Below, piece after piece: positions 1 through 7,946 of a stretch of 24,349 nucleotides of DNA. A program made the translations under genes and the position numbers. Below the pieces are notes generated by a model. That model saw nothing but the letters and a program-made list of their open reading frames with translations, was not told the DNA's origin and made no database searches. Source of the DNA: a virus. Within the stretch, counting starts at the first letter, position 1; each line of letters opens with the position of its first letter. The stretch is taken from positions 1 to 24,349 of IMG/VR virus record IMGVR_UViG_3300025894_000064. The stretch is one strand, 5' to 3'.

Positions 1-919
1 TGGTGCCATCAAACACGCCTCCGGTTAAATATCCAGTTAGACGTTTGTCTTCGTTATTTGCTACTGAACTATTATTAGCGGCATTAAGTGGAACGCCTTT
101 TTTGTCAAGGTCAACTGGTTCACCGTCGTGATCAGCTGTATATTCTGTGTCGTCTGCACTTGGTAAGTTATCTCGACCAAGCGTTGTTTTAAGTTCAAAT
201 AGATGTTCAACATCATATCCTGATTTTGGTACTTCGGCAGTTGCCTGTGCAATAACAGCGTCATTGATAGCAATATTTTTATCATACTGACTAAGAATTT
301 GAGCAGTGGTTGTTGCAGTACCTTCAACAGCAATTTTATTAATAATGTCTTTGTATTCTTGTGCGTCCACCATTGGTTCAAATTTAACACGCCACAAGTG
401 AGGCCACCATGTTGGACTGAATCCTTCAGATGCAAAACTAGCATCTCCCGCTACATAATATCTTTTTAAAGCAACAGGTACGTCATCGTCTAATGCATAA
501 AAGTCTTTAAGATGTGGTAATTCAATAACATCACCAGCTATAATTTTACGTCCTAGTTGTGCAACCATGTCGTTTAAATGGAAGGTTACCATAATACTAG
601 CACCTGTTAGAAAAATACCAAACTGAGATAGATCAAAATCGCTATCTCCTCTTGTGTAATGTCCTCGTACCTCATAAACATCATCATCATATTGACGATC
701 TCTGTTTTCTACAAATAGCAGATCTTGTATATTCTTTTCGCTTTGAGTACCATATTGAGGTTGAGTTGCATCGCCTTGGTCACCTTGATCCTTTGTACCA
801 ATGTATTTGTGTACAAACATTCCAGTGCCACCTATTGTAAACATTTCGGAAATACGGCGATCTGTAAACTTGTAATCGTTACTATGTTGTCCGTCTTTCC
901 ATAGGCTAAGTCTTGGCAT
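1..919 (-). CDS. gp14: Neck protein, T4 gp14-like (C-terminus beyond window)
   Basis: Reads leftward from ATG at 919 and stays open for about 306 codons to base 1, so the C-terminus is missing. In T4 the gp13/gp14 neck closes the filled head and receives the tail. The first 170 residues carry the features I associate with marine T4-like gp14: N-terminus MPRLSLWKDGQ, a segment FVHKYIG, then VENRDR, a long Phe/Leu-rich stretch (DFDLSQFGIFLTG), and GDVIELPHLKDFYAL around residues 140-155, followed by a Trp-rich SPTWWPHLWR. The 'GD-I-(F/E)-x-P' signature aligns with the corresponding part of T4 gp14 (GDLIYFPM). AAGGA lies a few bases upstream of the ATG, and a late-promoter-like ATAAATAA at 948-955 reads toward the gene. 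The gene is on the opposite strand to gp13, although the two proteins act together. The family call is from memory of motifs, not a search. Confidence 0.75.
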   Translation of the reverse strand, partial: MPRLSLWKDGQHSNDYKFTDRRISEMFTIGGTGMFVHKYIGTKDQGDQGDATQPQYGTQSEKNIQDLLFVENRDRQYDDDVYEVRGHYTRGDSDFDLSQFGIFLTGASIMVTFHLNDMVAQLGRKIIAGDVIELPHLKDFYALDDDVPVALKRYYVAGDASFASEGFSPTWWPHLWRVKFEPMVDAQEYKDIINKIAVEGTATTTAQILSQYDKNIAINDAVIAQATAEVPKSGYDVEHLFELKTTLGRDNLPSADDTEYTADHDGEPVDLDKKGVPLNAANNSSVANNEDKRLTGYLTGGVFDGT

Positions 920-947
920 TTTTGCAAAATCCTTATTAGTTGTACTC

Positions 948-955
948 TTATTTAT
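948..955 (-). promoter_or_regulatory. T4-type late promoter box for gp14
   Basis: On the minus strand the bases read ATAAATAA within TAATAAATAAG, about 29 bases before the gp14 ATG at 919. T4 late promoters have only a TATAAATA core and no -35 element. The distance leaves room for a leader carrying the AAGGA ribosome site. Confidence 0.5.
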
Positions 956-987
956 TAGAAAAATCTCCTGTGTGGTTAAATAAATGG

Positions 988-1015
988 TTGACAAATCCTT
1001 GTTATGTGTTATTAT
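988..1015 (+). promoter_or_regulatory. sigma70-type promoter for the 414-aa gene
   Basis: TTGACA at 988-993 (perfect -35) is followed by a 16-base spacer and TATTAT at 1010-1015 (5 of 6 to TATAAT). The start codon is at 1057 and the AGGAG ribosome site is about 8 bases before it. Predicted to be used by host RNA polymerase early in infection. Confidence 0.75.
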
Positions 1016-1056
1016 GTATATTGTAGTGTATTTTATAAGTACCAAAAGGAGCGGAT

Positions 1057-2301
1057 ATGGCTGTTACAAAAAAACGTATAAATCTAACCCCAAAGAAAAA
1101 GAAGCCCAGAGCTAAAGTACACATTAGACGTGGCTCTAAACTACAAGAACCAAATTGGGAAGGATCTGAGCATTGGGATGGTAAACAGTATCACGATTTT
1201 ACTCGTGTTGCTTCTGATTTTTATTATGCTGAGTATAAAGGAAGTGATTTGGTTCCATATCTGTGGGCCTGGATGAAAGAGAATGATTACACTAACCAAC
1301 AAATTAAAGAAGCAAAAGCGGCACCGTCACATGCAATTTCGACAGTAGCATGTTATAATGCACGTATGCTTTCAAATGGTAGACCTGACTATCACAAAGC
1401 ACATGATGAGTACTGGCAATCTCTTGCAGGTACAATGGGTGATGTTAGACCAGTAAGTACTTGGATACGTGAACAAATTGAAAAAGCAATTGAGCTTGGT
1501 GCTCCGCTTGTAGCAGAAAAAGAAGCTGAAGCCCAAGCGGCAAAAGCAAAAGGTACATATTACAAGCCAACTATTCAAGATCGACTTAATGAAAAAGTTG
1601 ATGAAATACTAGGTGAGCTTGAAGGTCGTTACGACGAAGTAATACTAGGTTCTAAATCGGCTAAAGCAGATGCCTACAAACTGTTCCAAGATGAAAAGCT
1701 ACCTCAGTCTAAAATTGGTGATGTTGTTAAATTTGTTACTGAACGTAAACAAGGACTTGAAGAAGATTGGAAAGATCTAAAGAAAGGCGATCCAGACTGC
1801 AAAGAAGGTTACGCTCATATGAAGCCTGCAGATTGGAAGCGACACATTGCTTGGTATGAAGAAGTACTAGCAGATTGTACTAGTTTCTCTCAATTGAAAA
1901 AAGCTACACGTAAAACTCGTGTTAAGAAGAGTCCGTCAAGAGAAAAGATTGTTTCAAAGCTCAAGTATAAAGCTGAAGATACAGTTGTTAAAGTTGCTAG
2001 TATTAATCCAATGCAGATACTAGATGCTGAAGTGCTTTGGGTTTATAATACTAAAACACGTAAACTAGGCAAATATGTTGCTGACGATCATCAAAAGCTA
2101 GGTGTCAAAGGTGCTAGTATTACAAACTTTGTAGAAAGTGCTAGTGTGCAAAAAACATTACGTAAGCCTGAAGAGCAATTGAAAACCTTCCAAAAAGCAA
2201 ACAAAGTTGCTCTAAGGAAGTTTATGTCAACTGTAAAAACCACTGAAACCAAACTAAACGGTAGAATTAACAACGAAACAATTCTAATCAAAGTTCAGTA
2301 A
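1057..2301 (+). CDS. Unknown basic protein, 414 aa
   Basis: I do not recognise a family. ATG at 1057 has a clear AGGAG site. The protein opens with a strongly basic tail (residues 1-30: TKKRINLTPKKKKPRAK), which could bind nucleic acid. A Trp/Tyr-rich region follows (about 30-75: WEGSEHWDGKQYHDF, YLWAWMK), then a Lys/Glu-rich helical middle with coiled-coil-like stretches (about 150-245) and another basic patch near 285-305. There is no signal peptide or membrane segment. It sits between divergent gp14 and gp13 and has its own sigma70-type promoter, so it is probably made early, unlike the neck genes around it. An early DNA-associated role would fit the basic termini, but that is inference. 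Confidence 0.85.
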   Translation: MAVTKKRINLTPKKKKPRAKVHIRRGSKLQEPNWEGSEHWDGKQYHDFTRVASDFYYAEYKGSDLVPYLWAWMKENDYTNQQIKEAKAAPSHAISTVACYNARMLSNGRPDYHKAHDEYWQSLAGTMGDVRPVSTWIREQIEKAIELGAPLVAEKEAEAQAAKAKGTYYKPTIQDRLNEKVDEILGELEGRYDEVILGSKSAKADAYKLFQDEKLPQSKIGDVVKFVTERKQGLEEDWKDLKKGDPDCKEGYAHMKPADWKRHIAWYEEVLADCTSFSQLKKATRKTRVKKSPSREKIVSKLKYKAEDTVVKVASINPMQILDAEVLWVYNTKTRKLGKYVADDHQKLGVKGASITNFVESASVQKTLRKPEEQLKTFQKANKVALRKFMSTVKTTETKLNGRINNETILIKVQ

Positions 2302-2315
2302 CTTATTACAACCCT

Positions 2316-2324
2316 GATAAATAC
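2316..2324 (+). promoter_or_regulatory. T4-type late promoter box for gp13
   Basis: GATAAATAC at 2316-2324 lies in the 51-base gap before gp13 (ATG 2353), leaving a leader of about 23 bases. The same extended sequence, including the final C, recurs before gp19 and the gene after gp16. Confidence 0.7.
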
Positions 2325-2352
2325 ATTATATTAACTAGCAGGGTTACTCTCT

Positions 2353-3222
2353 ATGGCAACACAAAAATCTGGACTAAATGCTGACGGCACCTTAATTAGC
2401 GATAATCTATTTGATGCTGGTACTGGAACAGGTGCTGGACAAATTGAATTTGATGGTTCTAGTTTGCCAGCAGTAAATGCTCTTAAAAAACAAATTGAAG
2501 ACTATACTCGTTTAAAATTAGGTGACGGGCTGGTTGATGTAGAGCTTGATAAAGAGCATTACGATTTAGGAATACACAATGCATTAGTAAAGTTTCGTCA
2601 ACGTAGTAGTGCCGCAACTGAACAGAGTTATGCTTTCTTAAAATTACTACCTGAAACTTCAGAGTATATTTTACCATCTGAGATTATGACTGTTAATGCT
2701 ATATACCGTCGTGGCATTGGAAGTGCCACAGGCAATACCGCCACACAGTTTGAACCATTCTCAGCAGGGTATATGAATACGTATATGTTGGTAGCAGGTC
2801 GTGTTGGCGGCTTGTTGAGTTATGAATTATATGCACAGTACCAAGAACTAGCAATGACTATGTTTGGTGGTTACATGCAGTTTAATTGGAACAATGCAAA
2901 TAAAAAATTAACAATCATTCGTAAGATTCCAGATCAAAGCGATGAAGTTGTTGGGCTACAGGTTAACAACTACAAGCCAGATTTAATGTTACTAAATGAT
3001 CATATGGTATATCCTTGGTTACAAGATTATGCATATTCATTCTGTAAACGTATACTTGGAGAAGCAAGAAGCAAGTTTGCTAGTATTGCAGGACCAAGTG
3101 GTGGTACTGCTCTTAATGGACCTGCATTGGTTGCCGAAGCACAAGCCGAACTTGATGTGCTAGAGCAACAACTAAAAGATTATGTTGATGGTGGAATGCC
3201 ATTAACTTGGACAACAGGGTAA
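2353..3222 (+). CDS. gp13: Neck protein, T4 gp13-like
   Basis: Structural protein of the head-tail neck; in T4, gp13 with gp14 forms the ring that seals DNA in the head and docks the tail. At 289 aa the length is close to T4 gp13 (309 aa). The N-terminal third has the gp13 pattern of a helix and an aspartate pair (KKQIEDYTRLKLGDG, VDVELDKEHYDLGIHNAL). The middle has a Gly/Met/Tyr-rich stretch and the segment NWNNANKKLTIIRK, which aligns with T4 FNSANEQLKVMGNF. The C-terminal part (VYPWLQDYAYSFCKRILGEARSKF, then GG, then an EAQAELDVLEQQL helix and a hydrophobic end) matches T4 gp13's WVKDYATALAKEL...EEARLEKEALREEL. It follows a late promoter box and lies 6 bases before the next gene. Confidence 0.85.
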   Translation: MATQKSGLNADGTLISDNLFDAGTGTGAGQIEFDGSSLPAVNALKKQIEDYTRLKLGDGLVDVELDKEHYDLGIHNALVKFRQRSSAATEQSYAFLKLLPETSEYILPSEIMTVNAIYRRGIGSATGNTATQFEPFSAGYMNTYMLVAGRVGGLLSYELYAQYQELAMTMFGGYMQFNWNNANKKLTIIRKIPDQSDEVVGLQVNNYKPDLMLLNDHMVYPWLQDYAYSFCKRILGEARSKFASIAGPSGGTALNGPALVAEAQAELDVLEQQLKDYVDGGMPLTWTTG

Positions 3223-3228
3223 ACTAAA

Positions 3229-3525
3229 ATGAGAGCATTTGATTTTTTACCAGAAGATACTGATGTTACTGAACATGAATTAGTTTGGGCTAAATCTAAA
3301 AAAGGTCCCGTGATGAAATGGCGTTGTCTAAGTGGTCAACGTAAAGGACGAGTTGTTCCTAAAGTAATTGATTGTAGTAAACCAATTGATGTTGCACAAC
3401 GAGCTCGTATGAAAGTTACTCGTGCTAATACTAAGATTAGAGCGGCACGTAAAGCCAAGAAAACTAAAAGAGTAAATCCATACAGTCGTATGGTAAGAAA
3501 TCTTAATAAATCCAAAAAAAGATAG
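3229..3525 (+). CDS. Small very basic protein with capsid-targeting-like N-terminus
   Basis: 98 residues, no family recognised. The N-terminus MRAFDFLPEDTD resembles the T4 capsid-targeting sequence of internal proteins (MKTYQEFIAEA): Met-basic, aromatic at position 4, hydrophobic residues, and an [IL]-x-E at 7-9 where the T4 prohead protease cuts. The rest is rich in Lys and Arg (for example RKAKKTKRVNPYSR near the end), as expected of a DNA-packing protein. The 14091 gene begins almost identically (MRAFEFISES). It lies 6 bases after gp13, so it is probably transcribed late with the neck protein. A small internal head protein is the best guess; a DNA-binding protein with no head role remains possible. 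Confidence 0.75.
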   Translation: MRAFDFLPEDTDVTEHELVWAKSKKGPVMKWRCLSGQRKGRVVPKVIDCSKPIDVAQRARMKVTRANTKIRAARKAKKTKRVNPYSRMVRNLNKSKKR

Positions 3526-3526
3526 A

Positions 3527-3555
3527 TTGACACTACCCAATGTTTATGCTATAAT
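3527..3555 (+). promoter_or_regulatory. Perfect-consensus sigma70 promoter for dNMP kinase
   Basis: TTGACA at 3527-3532, a 17-base spacer, and TATAAT at 3550-3555. Both hexamers are perfect. The -35 begins two bases after the upstream gene's stop codon, so an early promoter is inserted directly behind a late gene. The kinase ATG is at 3585. Confidence 0.88.
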
Positions 3556-3584
3556 ACAGTATTAGCATTGGAGATTAATTCATT

Positions 3585-4172
3585 ATGATTGTTGGAATTT
3601 GTGGTCTTATTGGATCAGGCAAAGGAACAGTTGCTGATTTCCTAGTGAACGACAAAGGTTTTACTAAATTAAGTTTTGCAGATAAGTTAAAAGATAGTGT
3701 AGCTACATTATTCGATTGGCCTCGTCAACTACTTGAAGGTGATACTGAAGAAAGTAGACAATGGCGTGAGCAAGAAGATATATTTTGGTCAAAAGAATTA
3801 AGCCAGCCTGTAACTCCACGTTTTGTATTACAACTATACGGAACAGAATGTATGCGAAATGGATTCTATGATGGCATATGGGTTAGTTTTGTTAAAAAGA
3901 AAATACTTGATAATCCTAAACAAAATTTTATAATTCCAGACACCCGCTTTCCTAATGAAATTAATGTATTACATGAACTAGGTGGCGAAGTATGGTGGAT
4001 ACGCAGAGGCGAACTTCCGAGTTGGTGGAATATTGCAGTTATTGGTGAGACTCCGCCTGGAATACATGCAAGTGAATATGCTTGGGCAATGCCTGACGAT
4101 AAGTTTGATAGAGTTGTTTATAACGACGGAACTAAAGAAGAATTGTTTAAAAGTCTTCAATTTGTGGACTAG
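3585..4172 (+). CDS. gp1: Deoxynucleoside monophosphate kinase, T4 gp1-like
   Basis: Phosphorylates dNMPs to dNDPs, feeding the dNTP pool of the replicating phage in the cytoplasm. The N-terminus MIVGICGLIGSGKGTVADFL holds a P-loop at residues 7-15 (GLIGSGKGT). Further matches to the T4 gene 1 family are the LSFADKLKD segment (about 29-37), a Leu-Gln-Leu-Tyr-Gly-Thr-Glu segment near residue 85, and DTRFPNEI near residue 119, the typical dNMP kinase 'D-x-R-F-x-N-E' motif. 195 aa is slightly shorter than T4 gp1 (241 aa). It is driven by its own perfect sigma70 promoter, consistent with an early metabolic gene. Its last 26 bases overlap the convergent Cys-rich gene on the other strand. Confidence 0.88.
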   Translation: MIVGICGLIGSGKGTVADFLVNDKGFTKLSFADKLKDSVATLFDWPRQLLEGDTEESRQWREQEDIFWSKELSQPVTPRFVLQLYGTECMRNGFYDGIWVSFVKKKILDNPKQNFIIPDTRFPNEINVLHELGGEVWWIRRGELPSWWNIAVIGETPPGIHASEYAWAMPDDKFDRVVYNDGTKEELFKSLQFVD

Positions 4173-4497
4173 GCTTCCAAGGTATTCTACTTCCGTATAG
4201 CTCTGCTTTGCAGTTAGCACATATTGTTTTAAGATTAAAACTATCAACGTTTGATAGATTTCCGTCTACATGAAAGACAAACATTTGATTATTTGTCTTT
4301 GCTTTAAAGCCACACTTATCACATCTTTCTTTTTTACGATACCCCATACGATACCACATAGGTGCCGCTGGCTTTAATTTTTTCTTTTTACGGCTACATG
4401 AATCGCACATTTTGCGATAGTAAACTTTGTTGCCCTTACGACTATTAATAGCAACAGGTCTTTCTTCGCATACAGGGCATATTTTGCGTTCGCTCAT
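4147..4497 (-). CDS. Small Cys-rich HNH-like zinc protein
   Basis: 116 residues from ATG at 4497. A longer reading from TTG at 4515 is possible, but a late-promoter box occupies that stretch, so 4497 is preferred. Four CxxC knuckles are visible: C7/C10, C31/C34, C59/C62 and C93/C96. The C-terminal half resembles an HNH core: F-H76-V-D-G-N80, N83, N88-L, then C93-x-x-C96. The residue after the last Cys, normally His in 'C-x-x-C-H', is Lys97, so nuclease activity may be reduced or lost. It could be a small HNH endonuclease or a zinc-binding regulator derived from one. It converges on the dNMP kinase gene with a 26-base overlap. Predicted to be a late, leaderless message. Confidence 0.8.
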   Translation of the reverse strand: MSERKICPVCEERPVAINSRKGNKVYYRKMCDSCSRKKKKLKPAAPMWYRMGYRKKERCDKCGFKAKTNNQMFVFHVDGNLSNVDSFNLKTICANCKAELYGSRIPWKPSPQIEDF

Positions 4498-4502
4498 ATA
4501 GT

Positions 4503-4510
4503 TATTTATA
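4503..4510 (-). promoter_or_regulatory. Exact T4 late promoter core, 5 bases before ATG
   Basis: Minus strand reads TATAAATA at 4510-4503, then ACTAT, then ATG at 4497. In T4 the core is followed by about 5-7 bases before transcription starts, so the mRNA would begin at or very near the ATG. No ribosome site fits between box and ATG. Confidence 0.6.
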
Positions 4511-4560
4511 AGCAAACCTTAATTAAGGGCATCTGTAGAGCATGGTTTTTGGACATAATT

Positions 4561-4569
4561 AATAAATAC
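4561..4569 (+). promoter_or_regulatory. T4-type late promoter box for gp18
   Basis: AATAAATAC at 4561-4569, about 77 bases before the gp18 ATG. The 130-base gap 4516-4645 otherwise holds only an AT-rich leader and an AAGGAAG ribosome site at roughly 4632-4638. Confidence 0.6.
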
Positions 4570-4645
4570 ATTTAAGCAAAAACATTGTGTCCTCACTGAT
4601 ACAGAGTTTTTAAATATTACAATAGTGTAAAAGGAAGATAATAAA

Positions 4646-7600
4646 ATGGCATTAATTTCACCAGGTTTAGAGCTTAGTGTTACCGACGAGAGTGCATACG
4701 TACCAGGTGCCGTCGGAACAGTACCTCTAGTATTCCTAACAACCGAACAAGACAAAATTTATACAGGCACAACGATTGCCTCTGGTACAACTAAAGCTAA
4801 CGCCGCAACATTGCAGGCGTTCACTAGCCAACGTGAAATTGTTACTGCTCTTGGAACTCCGATATTTAAACAGAGCGCCAGCGGTACACCAACACACGGT
4901 TCACCACTAAACGAATACGGCTTAATGGCTTCATATTCCGCACTAGGACTAAGCAATAGACTATATGCTATCCGTGCTGATGTTAACCTTAAAGAGTTAG
5001 AAGCAACAAGCGTTCGACCAATTGGTGACCCAACTAACGGAACAAGTTGGTTAGACTTAGGATTAACTGATTGGGGCATTTACGAATGGGATGCCGCAAC
5101 ATTCCAGTTTACTAAAAAGACTCCAATTATCATTGATATTGATGACGAGATTAACCCAGCCACTCTTTCAGGCGGCAAGTATCCATCAACTGCAATTGGC
5201 AGTAACGGAGACTATGCAGTTGTAACAGTAGGCGGAGAAACAAAAACAGCACAAAATAGATTCTACTACAAAGACTATTTAGGTCGTTGGAGAAGACTAG
5301 GACTTGACGAATGGTACAGGTCTAAGCCAACTATTTCTGCTACAGTTTCAAATCCAACATTAACCACTGCCGAAGCTCTTACAGTCAACGGTGTTACAGT
5401 TACATTAACTGGTACTACAGTAGCTGAACTTAAAACATCATTTGATGGAGCATCCGGACTAACTGGTATTACAACATACGTTGATGGATCTAATAACTTT
5501 AAAATCTTTGCAGACTCAACAGCAACGTCAAATGGTACAGATGCAGACGGAAAGATTGCTATTGCTAACAGCGGTAGCGGAACAATATTAGCCGCACTAG
5601 GAATTACAGCAGGTACATATAATGGACCTGAACTATACCACGGTTCATATGTTGACGTTCCAGCATGGAGAGCATCAGATACAGACCCAAGACCATCAGG
5701 TAGTGTTTGGATTAAAACATCAGTACTAGGTGCTGGTATGAACTTATCACTTAAAAAGTACAATTCAGAAACAGATACATTTACTGCTGAAGCAGTAACA
5801 GTAGCCGCAGACTTTGCTAAAGCAGGATTTGCTCTAGATCCAAATGCAAATACATTTAGTACTCCTTTTGGAACTAAGATTGCATTGTACACAAATAATA
5901 CATCAACAGGTAACATTCTAAGATTGTTCGAAAGAGGTGTACAAGGTAAATCATCAAATACTGCTACACCAACTACACTAGCAGGCGGCGGAACTATTAC
6001 TATCCAAGCAACCAAGAGTGGCTTTGATACATTTTTTGATTACTCACTAACATTCCCAGTAACAGTTACTAACGCAGTTGATTGGGTTACAAGGTTCTCA
6101 GCACTTGGTATTCCTGAAGTTTCAGCAAAAGCAAATGCAGATGATACTATTACAATTACACACGATACTGGTGGAGTTATTACACTTAAAGACGTGTCAG
6201 GTACAATGGTTAGTGGTGCAGGCTTTACAGCGGCAAACTTCTTAGATGACGGCGACGGAGCAATTATCCTAAGTAACTGGAGAGTTTTAGCATACGAAGC
6301 AAGTATTACTAAGCCTTACAAAGAGCCAGCAGACGGTACATATTGGTATTACGGTGATGCAACTACAGTTGACATTATGATTAACGACAACGGTTGGAAA
6401 GGTTATAAGAACCTAAGCAATGATGCACGTGGTTATAATTTATCTAACACTGATCCAAATGGTGTTATTGTTACTGCAAGTAAGCCTGTTACACAAACAG
6501 ACGGAACAGGACTTGTAAGTGGAGATCTTTGGTTAGATACAAGTGATTTAATTAACTATCCAAAACTTTATCGTTACAATGATGCTAGTGAATTTGTTGC
6601 AATTGATGCAACAGATAGATTTAGTCAGAACGGTATTGCTTTTGCTGATGCACGTTGGGATGGAGCAGGAACAACAGATGTTGTTGCCTCAGCAATGCCA
6701 ACAGTAAAGAGTCTTTTAACAAGTGACTACTTAGACTTAGACGCTCCAAACCACAAGTTGTATCCAAGAGGATTACTACTTTGGAACACAAGACGTAGCG
6801 GATTTAATGTTAAGAAGTTTGCTAACAATTACTTTAACGAAAATAGTTTCCCAAATAAAACACTACCTACTATCGTAGATACATGGGTAAGTGTTTCGGG
6901 ACTAATGGATAGCCAGGCACCATTTATGGGTACTGCCGCACAACGCAACATGGTTGTTAAAGCTATGAAATCAGCAGTTGATGCAAATATCCAAATACGT
7001 GAAGAACAGTTTGCGTACAACCTAATTACTGCTCCTGGTTTTCCAGAAGTAATTCCAAATATGGTTGCACTAAACAACGATCGTAAGAATACAGCATTTG
7101 TAATTGGTGACACACCAATGACACTACCAGCAAATAGCATTAGTTTTGCTAACTGGGCAAATAACACAGACGGAACAGGACTTAGCACTGCTGATCCCTA
7201 CCTAGCTGTTTACTACCCACATGGTAAAACAAACGATCTAGCAGGTAACACTATTGTTATGCCAGCAAGTCATATGGCACTACGTACATATATCAGAAAT
7301 GATAATGTAAGTTACCAATGGTTTGCTCCAGCAGGTGTTAGACGTGGACTTATTGATAATGCCGCTGATATTGGTTGGATCAACCCTGTAACAGGTGGAT
7401 TTGTTAGAAATGCTATTAACAACGGTCTACGTGATGCACTTTACGAGAATAGAATTAACCCATTTACAATCCTTCCAGGTGTTGGACTAGTATGTTGGGG
7501 ACAAAAAACTCGTAACCCAGTTGCAAGTTCAATGGATAGAGTTAACGTTGCAAGACTAGTTAACTATATTAGAACGATCCTTGCAAATGTTGGTAACGCA

Positions 7601-7855
7601 TTCTTGTTTGAACCAAATGATAAGATTACAAGAGATCAAATTAAGAATATTATTGAAGGTGCGATTAACGACCTAATTGCAAAACGTGGTATTTACGATT
7701 ACCTTGTTGTTTGTGACGAAACAAATAACACACCAACTCGTATTGCACGTAACGAACTATACGTTGATATTGCAATTGAGCCAATGAAAGCAGTTGAATT
7801 TATATATATTCCAATTAGATTGAAAAACCCAGGTGATATTGCCGCAGGTGTATAA
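4646..7855 (+). CDS. gp18: Tail sheath protein gp18, enlarged
   Basis: Main contractile tail protein, which shortens to drive the tube through the host envelope. The N-terminus MALISPGLELSVTDES and the following VPGAVGTVPLVFLTT are classic sheath sequence. The C-terminal 300 residues keep the conserved sheath core: LLTSDYLDLDAPNHKLYPRG, WNTRRSGFNVKKF, WFAPAGVRRG, RINPFTILPGVGLVCWGQKT, NVARLVNYI and the terminal strand VEFIYIPIRL. At 1069 aa it far exceeds T4 gp18 (659 aa). The extra length lies between about residues 225 and 650 and includes two similar beta-rich insert domains (about 230-325 and 448-531) and three 'G-x-x-W' modules (about 352-380, 558-590, 625-660). Surface-exposed insert domains are the likely explanation. 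Single long frame with no break; AAGGAAG supports the start. Confidence 0.95.
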   Translation: MALISPGLELSVTDESAYVPGAVGTVPLVFLTTEQDKIYTGTTIASGTTKANAATLQAFTSQREIVTALGTPIFKQSASGTPTHGSPLNEYGLMASYSALGLSNRLYAIRADVNLKELEATSVRPIGDPTNGTSWLDLGLTDWGIYEWDAATFQFTKKTPIIIDIDDEINPATLSGGKYPSTAIGSNGDYAVVTVGGETKTAQNRFYYKDYLGRWRRLGLDEWYRSKPTISATVSNPTLTTAEALTVNGVTVTLTGTTVAELKTSFDGASGLTGITTYVDGSNNFKIFADSTATSNGTDADGKIAIANSGSGTILAALGITAGTYNGPELYHGSYVDVPAWRASDTDPRPSGSVWIKTSVLGAGMNLSLKKYNSETDTFTAEAVTVAADFAKAGFALDPNANTFSTPFGTKIALYTNNTSTGNILRLFERGVQGKSSNTATPTTLAGGGTITIQATKSGFDTFFDYSLTFPVTVTNAVDWVTRFSALGIPEVSAKANADDTITITHDTGGVITLKDVSGTMVSGAGFTAANFLDDGDGAIILSNWRVLAYEASITKPYKEPADGTYWYYGDATTVDIMINDNGWKGYKNLSNDARGYNLSNTDPNGVIVTASKPVTQTDGTGLVSGDLWLDTSDLINYPKLYRYNDASEFVAIDATDRFSQNGIAFADARWDGAGTTDVVASAMPTVKSLLTSDYLDLDAPNHKLYPRGLLLWNTRRSGFNVKKFANNYFNENSFPNKTLPTIVDTWVSVSGLMDSQAPFMGTAAQRNMVVKAMKSAVDANIQIREEQFAYNLITAPGFPEVIPNMVALNNDRKNTAFVIGDTPMTLPANSISFANWANNTDGTGLSTADPYLAVYYPHGKTNDLAGNTIVMPASHMALRTYIRNDNVSYQWFAPAGVRRGLIDNAADIGWINPVTGGFVRNAINNGLRDALYENRINPFTILPGVGLVCWGQKTRNPVASSMDRVNVARLVNYIRTILANVGNAFLFEPNDKITRDQIKNIIEGAINDLIAKRGIYDYLVVCDETNNTPTRIARNELYVDIAIEPMKAVEFIYIPIRLKNPGDIAAGV

Positions 7856-7870
7856 AATAAATTAAAAAAA

Positions 7871-7907
7871 ATCGGCAACTGGGGCTAAACTGGTCTCAGT
7901 TGTCGAT
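7871..7907 (+). terminator. Stem-loop after gp18
   Basis: An 11-bp stem (7871-7881 with 7897-7907; one G-U pair) around a 15-base loop, just after the gp18 stop. There is no T-run downstream on the plus strand; instead an A-run precedes it, so it would be a better terminator in the leftward direction. It may partly terminate gp18 transcription or stabilise the mRNA 3' end. The gp19 late box starts 9 bases later. Confidence 0.5.
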
Positions 7908-7915
7908 CAAATACA

Positions 7916-7924
7916 GATAAATAC
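7916..7924 (+). promoter_or_regulatory. T4-type late promoter box for gp19
   Basis: GATAAATAC at 7916-7924, followed by an AAGGAG ribosome site (about 7933-7938) and ATG at 7947. Confidence 0.7.
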
Positions 7925-7946
7925 TTCTGTATAAGGAGAACATAAC

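Noticed and set aside
652-840. Plus-strand ORF within the gp14 gene
   Set aside because: Antisense to a well-supported gene, His-rich by chance (from GAT codons read in reverse), no start signals.
5275-6015. 246-codon open frame on the minus strand inside gp18
   Set aside because: Lies entirely within the clear sheath gene; its product is low-complexity Val/Ala/Ser/Pro as expected of an antisense shadow, and no promoter or ribosome site supports it.
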